Of a stretch of DNA of 64,000 nt, positions 23,769-34,694 are shown in pieces. The first letter of the stretch is position 1. Every line of letters starts with the position of its first letter. Location: NCBI GenBank assembly GCA_029641185.1, contig JAPWGK010000030.1, forward strand, positions 124,001 through 188,000, read 5' to 3'. The notes under the pieces are model-generated. The model made no database searches, was not told where the DNA came from, and was given only the letters and a program-made list of their open reading frames with translations. Origin of the DNA: Pseudofabraea citricarpa (Eukaryota; Ascomycota; Leotiomycetes; Helotiales; Dermateaceae). The translations under genes and the position numbers were made by a program.

Positions 23769-24285
23769 TTGGAAGGGGTTCACAGCGACTTCTGCTCCTT
23801 CGTCCCATGTCGAGCTAACAAAGCGGCCGGAGATGCTAGACACGTTATGGCAAGGCCCGGTTTCTCGGGACGAATCATCTCAGCTCAATCAACATCCCCA
23901 GCCACAGCATCAATGATCCGAGCTGGGAAGCTTCAGGGGGCAAAGCAGGATCTAGATATCCAGCGCCAGGATGCGTGTGCTGTTCTCCAGGATTTGCAGT
24001 TGGGGAGACAACAGAGCACAGCGAATGCTTTACCTGACATCACTCTACTCATTTCGCCGTCGCCGTCGCGATGGCCGCAGCAGCCCAATCACCTACTCCA
24101 TCGACTCCCGCTCCCGCCATCTGGACCTGCTTGGGGGCTTCACGCTTCACCACGACAATGCGCTTCGACAGAGGTCTAGCCTGTGCTGCCCCTTAATCTC
24201 CCCTTCCCTTCCCTCCCACATACCAGCATCGAGGCGCCAGCGATTCAGCGAAACACAATTATCCAAAATTGGTACCCGTCTGGAC

Positions 24286-24756
24286 TTACACACGGCTGAC
24301 GAGAATAGCGACGGCGACCGCGACGACAAAGAACAAAGAACCGATGAAGGAAGCGAACACAATCAGAACACGTTGACGAGGCAAACAGAGTGGAGCCGCG
24401 ATGCTCTTCGTATCGATGCAGCAAAGGAGCAGAAAACCGGCCACGGTCACCAGTGACGTCTGGATTAGCATCGACGGGCCCAGAAAGTGGCTGGGCAATG
24501 AGACTTTCCTTGCGCAGACCTTGATTCTCGAGCCAATCAAGCCGTACAAGAGCGAGCAAGGGCCGCTGGAGGGTTCTCCAGAAAAACCGGGATGGCTGTT
24601 GTGACGGGGGCGGTGGCTGGCTGCTTTAGACCCATCCCCAACGAACCCAGAAGCCAAAAACCCATGTTGAGCTGAAGGCGAAAAGCGACCAGTCAGGTAC
24701 AAAGAGCGTGTGTGGCTGGAGAGCAAGTGCAAGTTAAGACTTGTTATCTCGAGCAT
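24286..24756 (-). other. Weak candidate: small two-segment membrane ORF
   Basis: A 156-aa open frame whose C-terminal half has two hydrophobic stretches (TSLVTVAGFLLLCCI and IVFASFIGSLFFVVAVAVAI) separated by a short charged loop. Just beyond the last hydrophobic stretch is a GTAAGT donor-like sequence near 24285, so it could be one exon of a gene. I find no convincing next exon and no family match. It may be chance or a relic. Confidence 0.18.
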
Positions 24757-26993
24757 TCATCTGTTAGACTTTGGCCCTCAGCTATAGCAACTCCGAAACC
24801 GAGGTCAGATTCCAACGGTGAAGGCTACTGCACACGGTGAGCATGATGGTCCCGCTGTCATGATGGTAAAGAGGATACCACCACTGCGCTTCAGTGCTTT
24901 TCTGTGTCTATCACCGAAGCGAGCGGGCAGTCTTCCGGCTGTTGGCCCCCTCGTCACCAACGCACTACCAGATGAAAGTTTGATAGCTCTCTTACAGGGA
25001 CACACTGTGAATATCCCGCCCCGATATTTTACAACCATCAAGGTTGACAATATTCAGCTGGGGAGATGCCGGCCTTCAAGCGGAGGTGGAGAAAGGATGC
25101 GTCTTGGGCTATCTACCCTACCGAGTAATACATTTTCATCTACAGTTATGAGAGGATATGAAGGGTATGAATTTTCGGGACAATGTTCCTCCAAATTCCA
25201 TGCTGTTGTCAGTAGACTTCTGCTGTCATTCTTGTCCATTTTGTCATTTGCTAATTCTTGATTTTGCTTTTTTATGAAATCCAGGCCTATATTCAAGTAT
25301 AGTACTGTGGAGAATACATCACCACTACCGAGTACCGTAGCACGGCTCAGATTACTGGTGAGCATTTCATTATCCGTGCCCTTTAATCAATAGTCTCGAT
25401 AAGATGACTTTGCGATGGACTGATGAACTGACCACAGCTTGGTCCTTGGCCTGTACGCTATGCAAGTACCCGTTCCCATCAGGCCATGCGTTGTACCGGT
25501 GACAAAAACCAGGCACAGGCGCAGGCACGAACACTTGTACACCTCACCTCACCTTTTATTTGCTCGGCGACCCACGACTGCATCATATCTTCCAGTCTTC
25601 CAATCTTCCAATCGCCCCAGAAGGAGAGAAAGGATATCCATGACGCCATTGATATCGCGAGTCCTCGGAAACCCCCATTCCTCGCCCGAAAGTCTCTCTC
25701 TCTCCATCAAACTCTCTATCGCGATTCTAGATTCCCAGTGCCCTCTAAATGCCGACCGCACAGGAAACTTAAATGCATGTGTCTAACACAAACATAGTAC
25801 GCTACTGCACTGTACAGGTGAGAAACCGACACCCTCCTGATCGCCGTTGCATGTTTCGGTCCGAGTGTCTGTTTTTCCTTTCTTTTTATTTTGTTTTTTT
25901 CAACCTCTCCATTATTTATCTATTTGGTTCCCCAGCCACTCCGAATTTTGATCCAACTACCGTTCTCCACTACCCGAAGCGGAGCGATAGTCATTGATGA
26001 TCTCCCAGCACATTCACATGAATCCACATCCACATCCGCATGCACGTGCACTGGTTGGTGTACTCCGTATAGAGTTAAACTTCAGCTTGACATGGGAGTG
26101 ACGATGGAGGTAGGCGAGAAGAAGAAGAAGAAGATATTTTTCCTCGGTGTTATCCATTGACTTTTTTTTCCACCTCCTTCCCCCTGCCGTCCACTTGGCG
26201 ATCAGAGTCTAAATTGCCATCATCAATCAGCCCAGCTGAATGTCACATCTATAGATTCTATACAGACAGACGGCGTTGAAGTTGCAGTCGTAAAAATCCC
26301 ATGTTGGGAAATTCCAACTATGCTTGTGCGAGCCTACTGTAAGAGCTAAGGCAAAAGCAGAAGAGAATCTGCTTAGACCGAGTGTCGTGATATCTGCTTC
26401 ATTTTATTTTTTATTTCTTTAAAAAAAAAGAAGAAAAAAAATTGTATCAAGAGCTTTCTATCTCTTCATTTAAACCCGATCAGATTGATTTCATAAAAGT
26501 AAATAATCACCCAGACTTTCACATCTTCTCCTCTCCTCTCGAGAAGCTGCTCTGAGCGGCTTTGGTCCAAAATTCTCCATCTTCTTTCCTCACTCCACGT
26601 CACATCACATCACATCACCACTTGGTAATCTTCCCGTCCCTGGCTCTAATCTCTTACCTCTTCGCTTCTTCGCTTCGCGAGGGAATATTATCATATCATA
26701 TCCAACAAACTCCACCAACCCGTCTGTCTCTCTTAAATTACTACTTTTCAAACCAACTCCAGCCCTCTCTGTCTCTCTATCCCAACGAACAGGTACAGGT
26801 ACCGGTACTGGTACGCACCAACCAACTCCAACTCCAACTCCAACTCAAGGCGAGCCTCATCTCCCCCTCCCCTCCTAGAAAATATCCACCTGCCATCGAG
26901 CACCATGCTCAAATTTCCATCCGTCCGTCCCTCCCTCCCCTCATTGATTCACTAGCCCAAACCAATCCTCCGACCAACCCTCTGCCTCAAGCG

Positions 26994-27131
26994 ATGGGCA
27001 AAGAAAAGAAGAAGAAAAACGCAATTTCCTCATCCGCTACCAAGGTACCAATCGCTCCTCTCCCAAGACCCTCCCACTATCCTGTCTGCGTCCCGTGGGG
27101 TCTGTCTAGGGTGGTGGATCCTGATCTTTAA
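26994..27131 (+). CDS. Candidate small protein or upstream ORF (45 aa), unrecognised
   Basis: The frame begins MGKEKKKKNAISSS and ends LSRVVDPDL. The first third is Lys-rich; the rest has Pro and a CVPWG motif. It is preceded by about 450 nt of C/T-rich leader on the same strand, like the leader before 20721, which is why it is listed. No family is recognised. A GGTACC after codon 17 (TKVPIA) could also be read as a weak splice donor, so this might be a first exon. It is equally compatible with an uORF or chance. Confidence 0.22.
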   Translation: MGKEKKKKNAISSSATKVPIAPLPRPSHYPVCVPWGLSRVVDPDL

Positions 27132-27572
27132 TTACCCCAACTACGCAAGGATGAGATTCAATGCAACAACCACTTTCGTCAATTACCAGGTCACACAGTT
27201 CCACGATGCAGGTTTGTAAAGAGTGAGAGCAGATTAGGACATATGTAAAGCCGAGAGAACGAGCTACTAGTTCGCCGCCCACACACGCAATATCCCCAAG
27301 ATTTCCGAAACACCAAATCTAGTCAAGACCTCTTTATTCACACACACATAAGGTACATGTATCTAATCTACTCTCCTCGTTGGGCCATACTCAAAACAAT
27401 GAAGGTAACAGGCGCATATTAATATCCCCATATCCTTTCTGCATGCAATAGCAAGGACACAGCACACAGAAACTCCAAGCAAAAAATAACCCATCCGACC
27501 CTGCGAAAATCAAAAATCCATACCCATAAGAATCCAACCGTCGTGTCCATAAAGTATCATCATTAAACCATC

Positions 27573-30467
27573 CTAACCACTGCACATCAAGCATTCCTCT
27601 CTGTTGTCGATACTACCTGTGAAGATTGTTAGTCATCGATCAAAGAATCTCCGAAGGTTAACTTACATTGAAGAACGGCATCAGCGTAAATATCATTTTC
27701 TCTCACAGCACTGTCCTCATCCTTATCTTCCTCTTGCTTCTTTAAAGCAACAGCTGGTTCTGGTAGTTCCTCCTCCTTGGGCGGTGCAGTTGATGGTTCA
27801 GTTGCAAGAGCCTTGGGGCTGTCACCTTCCTCAACATCAGCCTTGAAAGCAGGTGCCTTGACTGGGTCAGCAGCAAGCTTCTTCTCGGTTGGTGGTGGAG
27901 TAGTGGTAGGTGTAGGAACTCCGTTTGCTGCTGTCGTATTGTTGTTGGAATTCTGCTTCATATACATTGGACGAGGAACTGAAGTTGGCGATGAGACATA
28001 GCCTGATGCAGGTCCACGCTTCTTGATAGTACGCTCGCGTGCAACGTTGGTATCAGCAACGAGAAGAGCCTCCTGATCAACTGTGAATTGGATAGGAGCT
28101 GAAGCTGCCATAGTACGAAGATAGTACATTCCAGTCTTCAAACCCAACTTCCATCCGGCGAAATGCATCGAAGTGATCTTGCCCATGGTTGGATCTTTCA
28201 TGTGGATGTTCATCGACTGAGATTGATCGATGAAGGCACCACGATCAGCGGCCATCTGGACGATGGTACGTTGCGAAATCTCCCAGACAGTCTTGTAGAG
28301 AGCTTTGATATCTGCTGGAATGTTGGGGATGTTCTGGATAGAACCACCATCAGCGATGATACGGTTCTTCATGTTATCAGACCAGAGTCCCATATCAACA
28401 AGATCCTTGAGGAGCCATGGGTTGACAACTTGGAACTCGCCAGCCAAGACACGACGAGAGTAGATGTTTGAGGTGTATGGCTCGAAGCACTCATTGAAAC
28501 CGAGAATCTGACTGGTACTGGCAGTTGGCATAGGAGCAACCAACAAAGAGTTGCGAATACCGTGCTGCTTAATCTCAGCCTTTAAGCCGTCCCAATCCCA
28601 AAGATCGGTAGGTGTGACACCCCACATGTCGTACTGGAGTTCGCCCTTGGATGCTGGGGAGCCTTGATAAGTCTCATATGGTCCATCAGTCTTAGCAAGC
28701 TCAACGGAAGCAGTTAATGCACCGTGGTAAATGGTCTCGAAGATTTGCTTGTTAAGTTGTTTGGCTTCTGGCGAGTCGAATGGAAGACGGAGAGCCAGGA
28801 ATGCATCAGCTAGACCTTGAACACCAACAGCAATAGGTCGGTGACGGAAGTTACTCTTGCGAGCTTCTGGTACAGGATAGTAGTTGACATCGATGATCTT
28901 GTTCAAGTTCTTGACCACAACTTGGCAGACTTCGTGGAGCTTGGCAAAATCGTACGTGCCCTCATTCATATCGACATAAGTAGGGAGTGCGAGAGAGGCC
29001 AAGTTACAGACAGCAACCTCATCAGGAGCAGAGTACTCGACGATTTCTGTGCACAAGTTGGAGCTGCGGATGGTACCGAGGTTCTTCTGGTTGCTCTTGC
29101 GGTTGCAAGCATCCTTGTAGAGCATGAAAGGGTTTCCAGTCTCAGTTTGAGCCTCAAGAATAGAGTACCAAAGCTTCTGAGCCTTAATTGTCTTGCGACC
29201 CTTGCCTTCCTTCTCGTAGCTCTCATAAAGAGCCTCGAACTCGTCACCATAGACATCAGCCAAACCAGGGCACTCATTAGGGCACATGAGCGTCCAGTCT
29301 CCGTTCTTTTCGACTCGCTTCATGAAAAGATCAGGAATCCACAAAGCATAGAAGAGATCGCGAGCGCGAACTTCCTCCTTGCCGTGGTTCTTTCTCAGAT
29401 CAAGGAACTCGAAGACATCAGCGTGCCATGGCTCAAGATAGATGGCGAAAGCACCGGGACGCTTGTTGCCACCTTGGTCAACATATCTGGCGGTGTTGTT
29501 GAAAACTCTGAGCATGGGTACGATACCGTTGGAGTTACCATTGGTTCCAGCAATGTAAGCTCCTGTGGCACGGATTCTGTGGATATTGAGACCGATACCA
29601 CCAGCGTTTTTCGAGATCATAGCACAAGTCTTCAAAGTATCGTAGATACCGTCAATGCTATCCTCTTTCATGTCAATCAAGAAACAAGAAGAAAGCTGTG
29701 CTTGTGGAGTACCGGCGCTGAAGAGGGTGGGGGAAGCGTGCGTAAAGTATTTGCTGGACATGAGGTTGTATGTCTCAACAGCCTTCTCGATATCATCGCC
29801 GTGAATTCCGACAGCAACTCGCATAATCATGTGTTGAGGACGCTCTGCAATCTTGCCATCAAGGCGGAGGAGGTATGATCGCTCAAGGGTCTTGAATCCG
29901 AAGTATTGGTAGTTGAAATCTCTGTCATAGACAATTGCCGAGTTCAGCTCTGCCTCATGCTTCATAATGCATTCGTATGTAGCCTTTGCAATCATGGGTG
30001 ACGGCTTGCCGTTCCTCGGGTTGACATAATGGTAGAGGTCTGAGATGACGGAGGAGAACTGCTTCTTCGTTTGTTTGTGGAGATTCGAGACGGCAATTCG
30101 AGCAGCGAGGATGGCGTAATCAGGATGGGTCACTGTCATATATGCAGCAGTTTCTGCAGCCTGAAGAAAAATTAGCAATTGAGGGGCAAAAACGCGTTGA
30201 ACACGCTGTGAAGAACTCCACGATGCAACATACCAAGTTATCGAGCTCTATTGTGGTAACGCCCTGGTAGACACCAGAGATGACTTTTTGTGTAATCGCA
30301 GCAGCATCAACGTGGTCGGCATCGAGACCGTAACACAGTCTGGAAACACGGGCTGTGATCTTGTCGAACTGCACACGCTCCTTACGACCATCTGCAAGTA
30401 CTCTCAGCTACTGTCTTATCTGAATTGAGGGTGTTGATTGCTACATACCGCGTTTCCACACGTACAT
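27573..30467 (-). CDS. RNR1: Ribonucleoside-diphosphate reductase large subunit (class Ia, R1)
   Basis: Four exons (30467-30449, 30391-30234, 30160-27667, 27616-27573) give 904 aa in frame. The 19-nt first exon encodes MYVWKR. The enzyme reduces ribonucleoside diphosphates to deoxyribonucleotides with the R2 subunit, in the cytosol. Evidence: N-terminal ATP cone ([29 protein letters not shown]), Cys218 (SSCFLI), Asn427/Cys429/Glu431 (SNLCTEI), the partner Cys in [29 protein letters not shown], and the radical-transfer tyrosines GMYYLRT. The last intron is easy to miss: reading through gives ..[14 protein letters not shown], whereas splicing gives the redox-active tail ECLMCSG (C-x2-C), required to re-reduce the active site. 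The tail before it is a ~115-residue Pro/Thr/Glu-rich spacer. The Neurospora orthologue un-24 also acts in heterokaryon incompatibility. Confidence 0.97.
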
Positions 30468-31920
30468 GATGGCGACGTGAGGAAGATTTAATCCCGAAGA
30501 TGATGAAATGGGAGAGACGTTGAAGATGGGTATCAGAATGATCGTGTACTGTGTTGAGAGTTGTAGAAGAACTCAACACGATCAGTCAAGTGTAAAGGGA
30601 GGATTGAGTCTTGGGTATTGAGGTTGATGTTATGGACGAAAGGAGGGAGAGAACAAGTTGAAGATAAAGTAGTCGCTTGGGTTCACCACGCGACGCGACT
30701 CAACTCATTAGCGCGTGCAAAAACGCGAGGTCGGAGTCGCATCCATGCAGCCACTTTACCGAGGCTGGCCTAGTAACCAGGCAGAATCACGTGAATTCCC
30801 ACTTTATGCCTGGACGCGTTCTGCACTGGTGGAACTTCTAGCCCGTCATTTCTAAGCAGACAACAACAACACACGCTTTGGGAACCAGAGCCACCAAGCA
30901 GAAACTTCAGCTTATGCCATTGACTCACCAGCAATCTCCCTATGTCGTTCTCCTTCCATCTTCAGAGAGAATCAGGCAGACACAGGACAACAATCAAAGC
31001 CATCCTGGACGAAACGCGAAAGAAAACAGAGGGGTTTAAAGCGATATCGCGCGGGGTTAAGAGTTTTGAGCTTTGATCTCTTCCCAGAATGTCATTGGCT
31101 CCTTCCATCTCTTTAGCGTTCCATGTCCATTACGTGCCAATTCCTTATTATGACCAGAGCATGTTTGCAAGCGAGAAAATCAAATTTCAACAAGAGTCGA
31201 GGGCCCCACCCAAATGCATTGTCATGATTAGTACTTGAACATTCTATTATATGCTGTATCGCCTCAACGAAGCCTTCCCTTGCTATTCTGTAACTATTGG
31301 TTTTGCTAGAGCTCAATCGGCAGGATGGAAGGAGGGTTTCTCCAGTCCCTTACATACAACTAATATCTTGATCTAAGCGAGCCCCTTTACTACATGATTA
31401 TATGCATGAGAAGAAACATCCTGGTACTAGCACAATTTATAATACTAATGAAATCATTTAAATCCAATGATGCTTTTTATTTCAAAAATCAACTGACATT
31501 TGATTTTCGAGAATGTCTTTAGACTTGTCATATGAGCCTTTGAAAGCAGAACTTGAGCTCAGACAAGACTCAACCATTCTTTATTATAAACCCAAGGCGA
31601 CGCATAAGTTCATTAATCGCGTATTAGGACAGATGTGATAGCACAAGCACAAGCGCCGATTAACGAACAAATTATACCTGAACAGCAATGAATTTTTGGA
31701 TGATTAATTATAGTCTCACGTTTTGATATTCTCCGGGTTTTACAGTGTGTATCTGCCTTCTCCTACTTCTTTCATATGCTACAGACCGAAGTTTGCATGC
31801 TACAACATAATACTAGCATTAAGCTTCAAGGTCAGCTTTCTTCTGACAAATTCTTGCGTCCCCATTAACCTACAAAAATGGCCTCATCCTTGGTTCAGTC
31901 CATGTATAATATGGCCACAC
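30468..31920. other. RNR1 promoter and AT-rich intergenic region
   Basis: The part near RNR1 holds the MCB-like sites. The rest, toward 31920, is AT-rich and has no coding signal; its far end is the 3' flank of the gene at 31921-32830. Confidence 0.5.
30688..30819. promoter_or_regulatory. MCB-like (ACGCGT/ACGCGA) cluster upstream of RNR1
   Basis: Upstream of the RNR1 start (30467) are overlapping ACGCGA sites at 30688-30698, GCGCGT at 30711-30716, ACGCGA at 30723-30728 and a perfect ACGCGT at 30814-30819. A further ACGCGA lies at 31014-31019. ACGCGT is the yeast Mlu1 cell-cycle box bound by MBF at G1/S genes including RNR1. Its use here is an inference from motif and gene identity. Confidence 0.55.
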
Positions 31921-32830
31921 CTAATCCTCCAAGTTCCACCTGTGCAAGTAACCATAAGTTTCAACATATTCATTCAGAGGCATGTTCATCCAACCCCCAT
32001 CTTCCTCGTCATACTCCGCAGACGCCTCTTGAAATAAGGGATGCGTCGTCTGATACATCTCCATAATATTCCACTCGAGGGATATCAATTTGATTAGCGG
32101 CGATTTAATACCCGAGTGGCTCATGGATATTAAACTGCTCTCATCGACGGCGAGACAGAAATTGTATCTCGGTGCGCTGTCTACGCCCGTGGAGCTCATG
32201 TTGGGTACCATATATGTGGAATTTGGACGAAGTCTCGCCTCGAGGTTTTTTGGCACCCATGCTTTGAAGTGAGCTCTGATATCGTGAATTGATGCACCTC
32301 TAGCAAATCCCCACAGATTATTAGTATATGACGATCCAGAACAATCAAAGTACGCGGCAGGACTTACTAAAGAAATTTTTCGTCAATAACATGTAAGTCA
32401 TGAAAAGGTACAAGGCTCTTCAAGTCCTTCCGAGGATGGTGCTCGAGATAATCACCAACATGAGTTTGAATTTTTTGCAGCATGTGGTTCCACGCAGTGT
32501 CGTTGCCTTCAACGCAACGATAAATCTACTAACTGGTCAACTATGTGCGCTCAGATCTAGATAACGAATGCGTACAACGAAGCCCCAAACAGAATCGTGG
32601 AACTCAGCGCATGTCATCTCCGATTTTATCATATCCAAGCGCCGGTCGACCTCGGCATCACTTCTGGCTTGGTTGCTAGATGACCGTCTTGCGATGAGAT
32701 TCTGCGATGATTGTTGGACAACGAGTAAATTGTTTGGCTTGGCTGAGGACCTGCTTGACCAGAAGATGCGTTGCGCTGGGGTAGCAAACGGTCGCAACGT
32801 TTTGCTCCTAAAGACCATGCGCTTGTACAT
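31921..32830 (-). pseudogene. Fungal hypothetical protein (WGFVV..VDE family), stop at exon 2/3 junction
   Basis: Three exons fit: 32830-32576, 32525-32368 and 32299-31921. Exons 1-2 read FHDSVWGFVVIYRCVEGN and continue to VIDEKFL; exon 3 reads GASIHDIRAHFKAWVPKN..RYNFCLAVDESSLIS..EEDGGWMNM. This resembles a widespread, uncharacterised Pezizomycotina family (WGFV-x-YR near the start, RY-x-x-C-x-x-VDE later); no function is known. The problem is the second junction. Exon 2 ends ..CTT TA before a good GTAAGT donor, and the acceptor adds A, giving TAA. Reading through the donor gives TAG. Either way exon 3 is not reached, so the product would stop after about 137 aa of an expected ~263. An ancestral CAA codon changed to TAA would explain it. 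An unusual splice or sequence error is possible. Confidence 0.55.
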
Positions 32831-33633
32831 CTTCGAAACCTCCGTGGTGGTTCATCTCCAGACCAGAGGCTGTTATTATTGGCAGAAAAATATTCCGTGT
32901 CGCTCCAAGTGCATCCATCAAGGATTTGGTTTATGAAGAATATGAAGTGGAGAGGGAAAACACGCGATATGATTAGCTGCGGTCATCTTGATGTTATACC
33001 CAAATGCACGGCCCCTCAAATGCAGTACTGGGGAGTATGTATGATCCACCTGTTCTCTAAGTGATATAAGCCTTGCAAGCAGAATTACCCGTTATTCCAC
33101 TTTTTCTTACTGAGTATTCGAAACAGAGGTCAAAAATTATAATTACCGCGATATATTCATACAATACATTTTTATTCAAGTTTCATTTTATTAGAAGAAG
33201 TTTATCTAGAAGCGGGTATCAACTTTCCACTCTGGGGAAAATAATCGGGGTTTTAAATGCTGGATATCAAAGCTTGATTATAAAATGAGATGTGAATGCT
33301 ATCTCAGGGGAAGAGAACTATTGGTTTTCTGCTATTCTCAAAGAAACCACCTACACAATCTTCCAAGCCAGGTACACGAGCTTTTGCTATATTACTCCAA
33401 AAAGTAATTATAAAGATGCTAAACCACAACCGCAACCAATGTATAATTATGCCTTCCGATTTGTGCCAATGACAATGAAGAAATTTTCTCTTGATTCATT
33501 GGAAGGTATTGTCGTACAGACTAATCTACACCAAACGCCGATTTGCTTATCGTTATCGGATGAGACGGGCGAGAGATCCAACAACACAAACGCCTCACCA
33601 TCTTTCTTTCATTTCCAAGACACGATTTCCAAA
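32831..33633. other. Divergent AT-rich intergenic region
   Basis: This lies between the broken hypothetical gene and the second CHORD-like gene, which point away from each other. The frame of the CHORD-like gene stays open upstream to 33292, but the upstream part has no recognisable content. No other gene is seen. Confidence 0.45.
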
Positions 33634-34531
33634 ATGCCACCTGCAGTAATCGATCTGACAGGCGGCGAAAGTGATAACTCAAGCTCGCTCAGCCCAGAGC
33701 TTATCCACGCGATTGACTCGGCTTCTACAGAACGCCTGCGGTGTCTGCTCAAGGATGTAGCCTGCCAAGATGTGAAAGCACGAAAGATCTTAGAGGAGAA
33801 CCTTTTCTTCCAATTCCCAGCGACTGTGAACGACATGGATGAGGAACCTATATGCGTGGAATGTGAATATTGTAGCCAAGAATTTGATCCTACAAAAAAT
33901 GACCAGGCGTGTATTACTCCACATCGGGGTACTCCCCCCTCTTAAACCGAAGCTTGGGATTACATCCACTGAATATTAGAGCAGGAGAAAAAGAAGTTAA
34001 TGTGAAATCGCCTGTCTGGGATGAGTATGATGAGAATGCCCATGGCGAAAAGCACTTTCGTGCGAATGACCCAGCTTTCTTGAAAGGATTTTGGTGGAAC
34101 TGTTGTGAGGAGCGTGGTGATGCGAAAGTATGTGTAAGACCAAGGCACAAAGCGCCTTCGATGCCTTCATCACACGGAAAGCGACCAATGATGAGATATA
34201 CGATATGCTTGAATTGCCGTGGGCAGTACGATGTGGCTGAAAACACCGATTTGAAATGTATATGGCATACGGGTAAGCATGATAGCCAACTTCGTTTCAA
34301 TTTGCAACGCCTTTTCTGATTACTTGTTTAGGCAAAAAGATAATGGACATGCACTCGGACGTGTGGGCTGATGATATCATTGATGGTGCTGATGACTCTG
34401 AATACGATGACGAGGATCATGCTGAAGGGTTCGTTTGGACTTGCTGCGGTCAAAGAGGCGATGTTGCAGGCTGTCAAAGAACGAACCATAATAGTCACAG
34501 TACGAGCAAGAAGGCAAAGCTCACAATTTGA
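33634..34531 (+). CDS. Two-domain CHORD-like zinc-binding protein (copy B)
   Basis: Three exons (33634-33928, 33985-34272, 34332-34531) give 260 aa in frame. The N-terminus, PPAVIDLTGG followed by acidic and Ser residues, looks like a SUMO-interacting motif. Two Cys/His domains follow: CEYC..C-x3-HRG..KGFWWNCC..VC..H and CLNC..C-x2-HTG..EGFVWTCC..GC..H. They match the four-part layout of the gene at 2642-4008, with the first domain's GC replaced by VC. Both introns again sit in the Gly codon of H-x-G, phase 1. This copy lacks the long TPK-rich linker of copy A and ends in a short basic tail (KKAKLTI). Function is unknown; CHORD-like folding is an inference from metal-ligand order. The first acceptor could be either of two nearby AGs (33980 region or 33984); only the latter restores GEKEV. 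Confidence 0.65.
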
Positions 34532-34694
34532 AGAGTTTGGATTGACGCTGCTCGAAAAAAAAGCAATAAAGTATCATCAGACCAAATTCAATCTATATGC
34601 TGTGGTTGAGTGATATTCTATTTCGGTTTCCCAGACACTTTCGTGTTCTAACCACAGTGCCTTCTAACGCAATTCATTAACATGAGCTTTTCTC

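Larger units (their letters stand above)
23205..27572. other. Gene-poor stretch between CFEM gene and RNR1
   Basis: Over 4 kb with no firmly supported gene. The first 300 nt are the CFEM promoter. A cluster of GAGCACA/AAAGCACA/AAGTCCC short repeats spans 23693-23768. A minus-strand frame with two hydrophobic segments lies at 24286-24756, and a second CT-rich leader with a short ORF at 26994. The final 250 nt or so are probably the RNR1 3' UTR. Confidence 0.5.

Noticed and set aside
24818..25261. 147-aa plus-strand frame
   Set aside because: Neither strand shows a family signature and both frames are similarly open, as in non-coding sequence.
28817..29878. 353-aa plus-strand open frame
   Set aside because: It is fully antisense to the RNR1 coding exon and arises from its codon usage.
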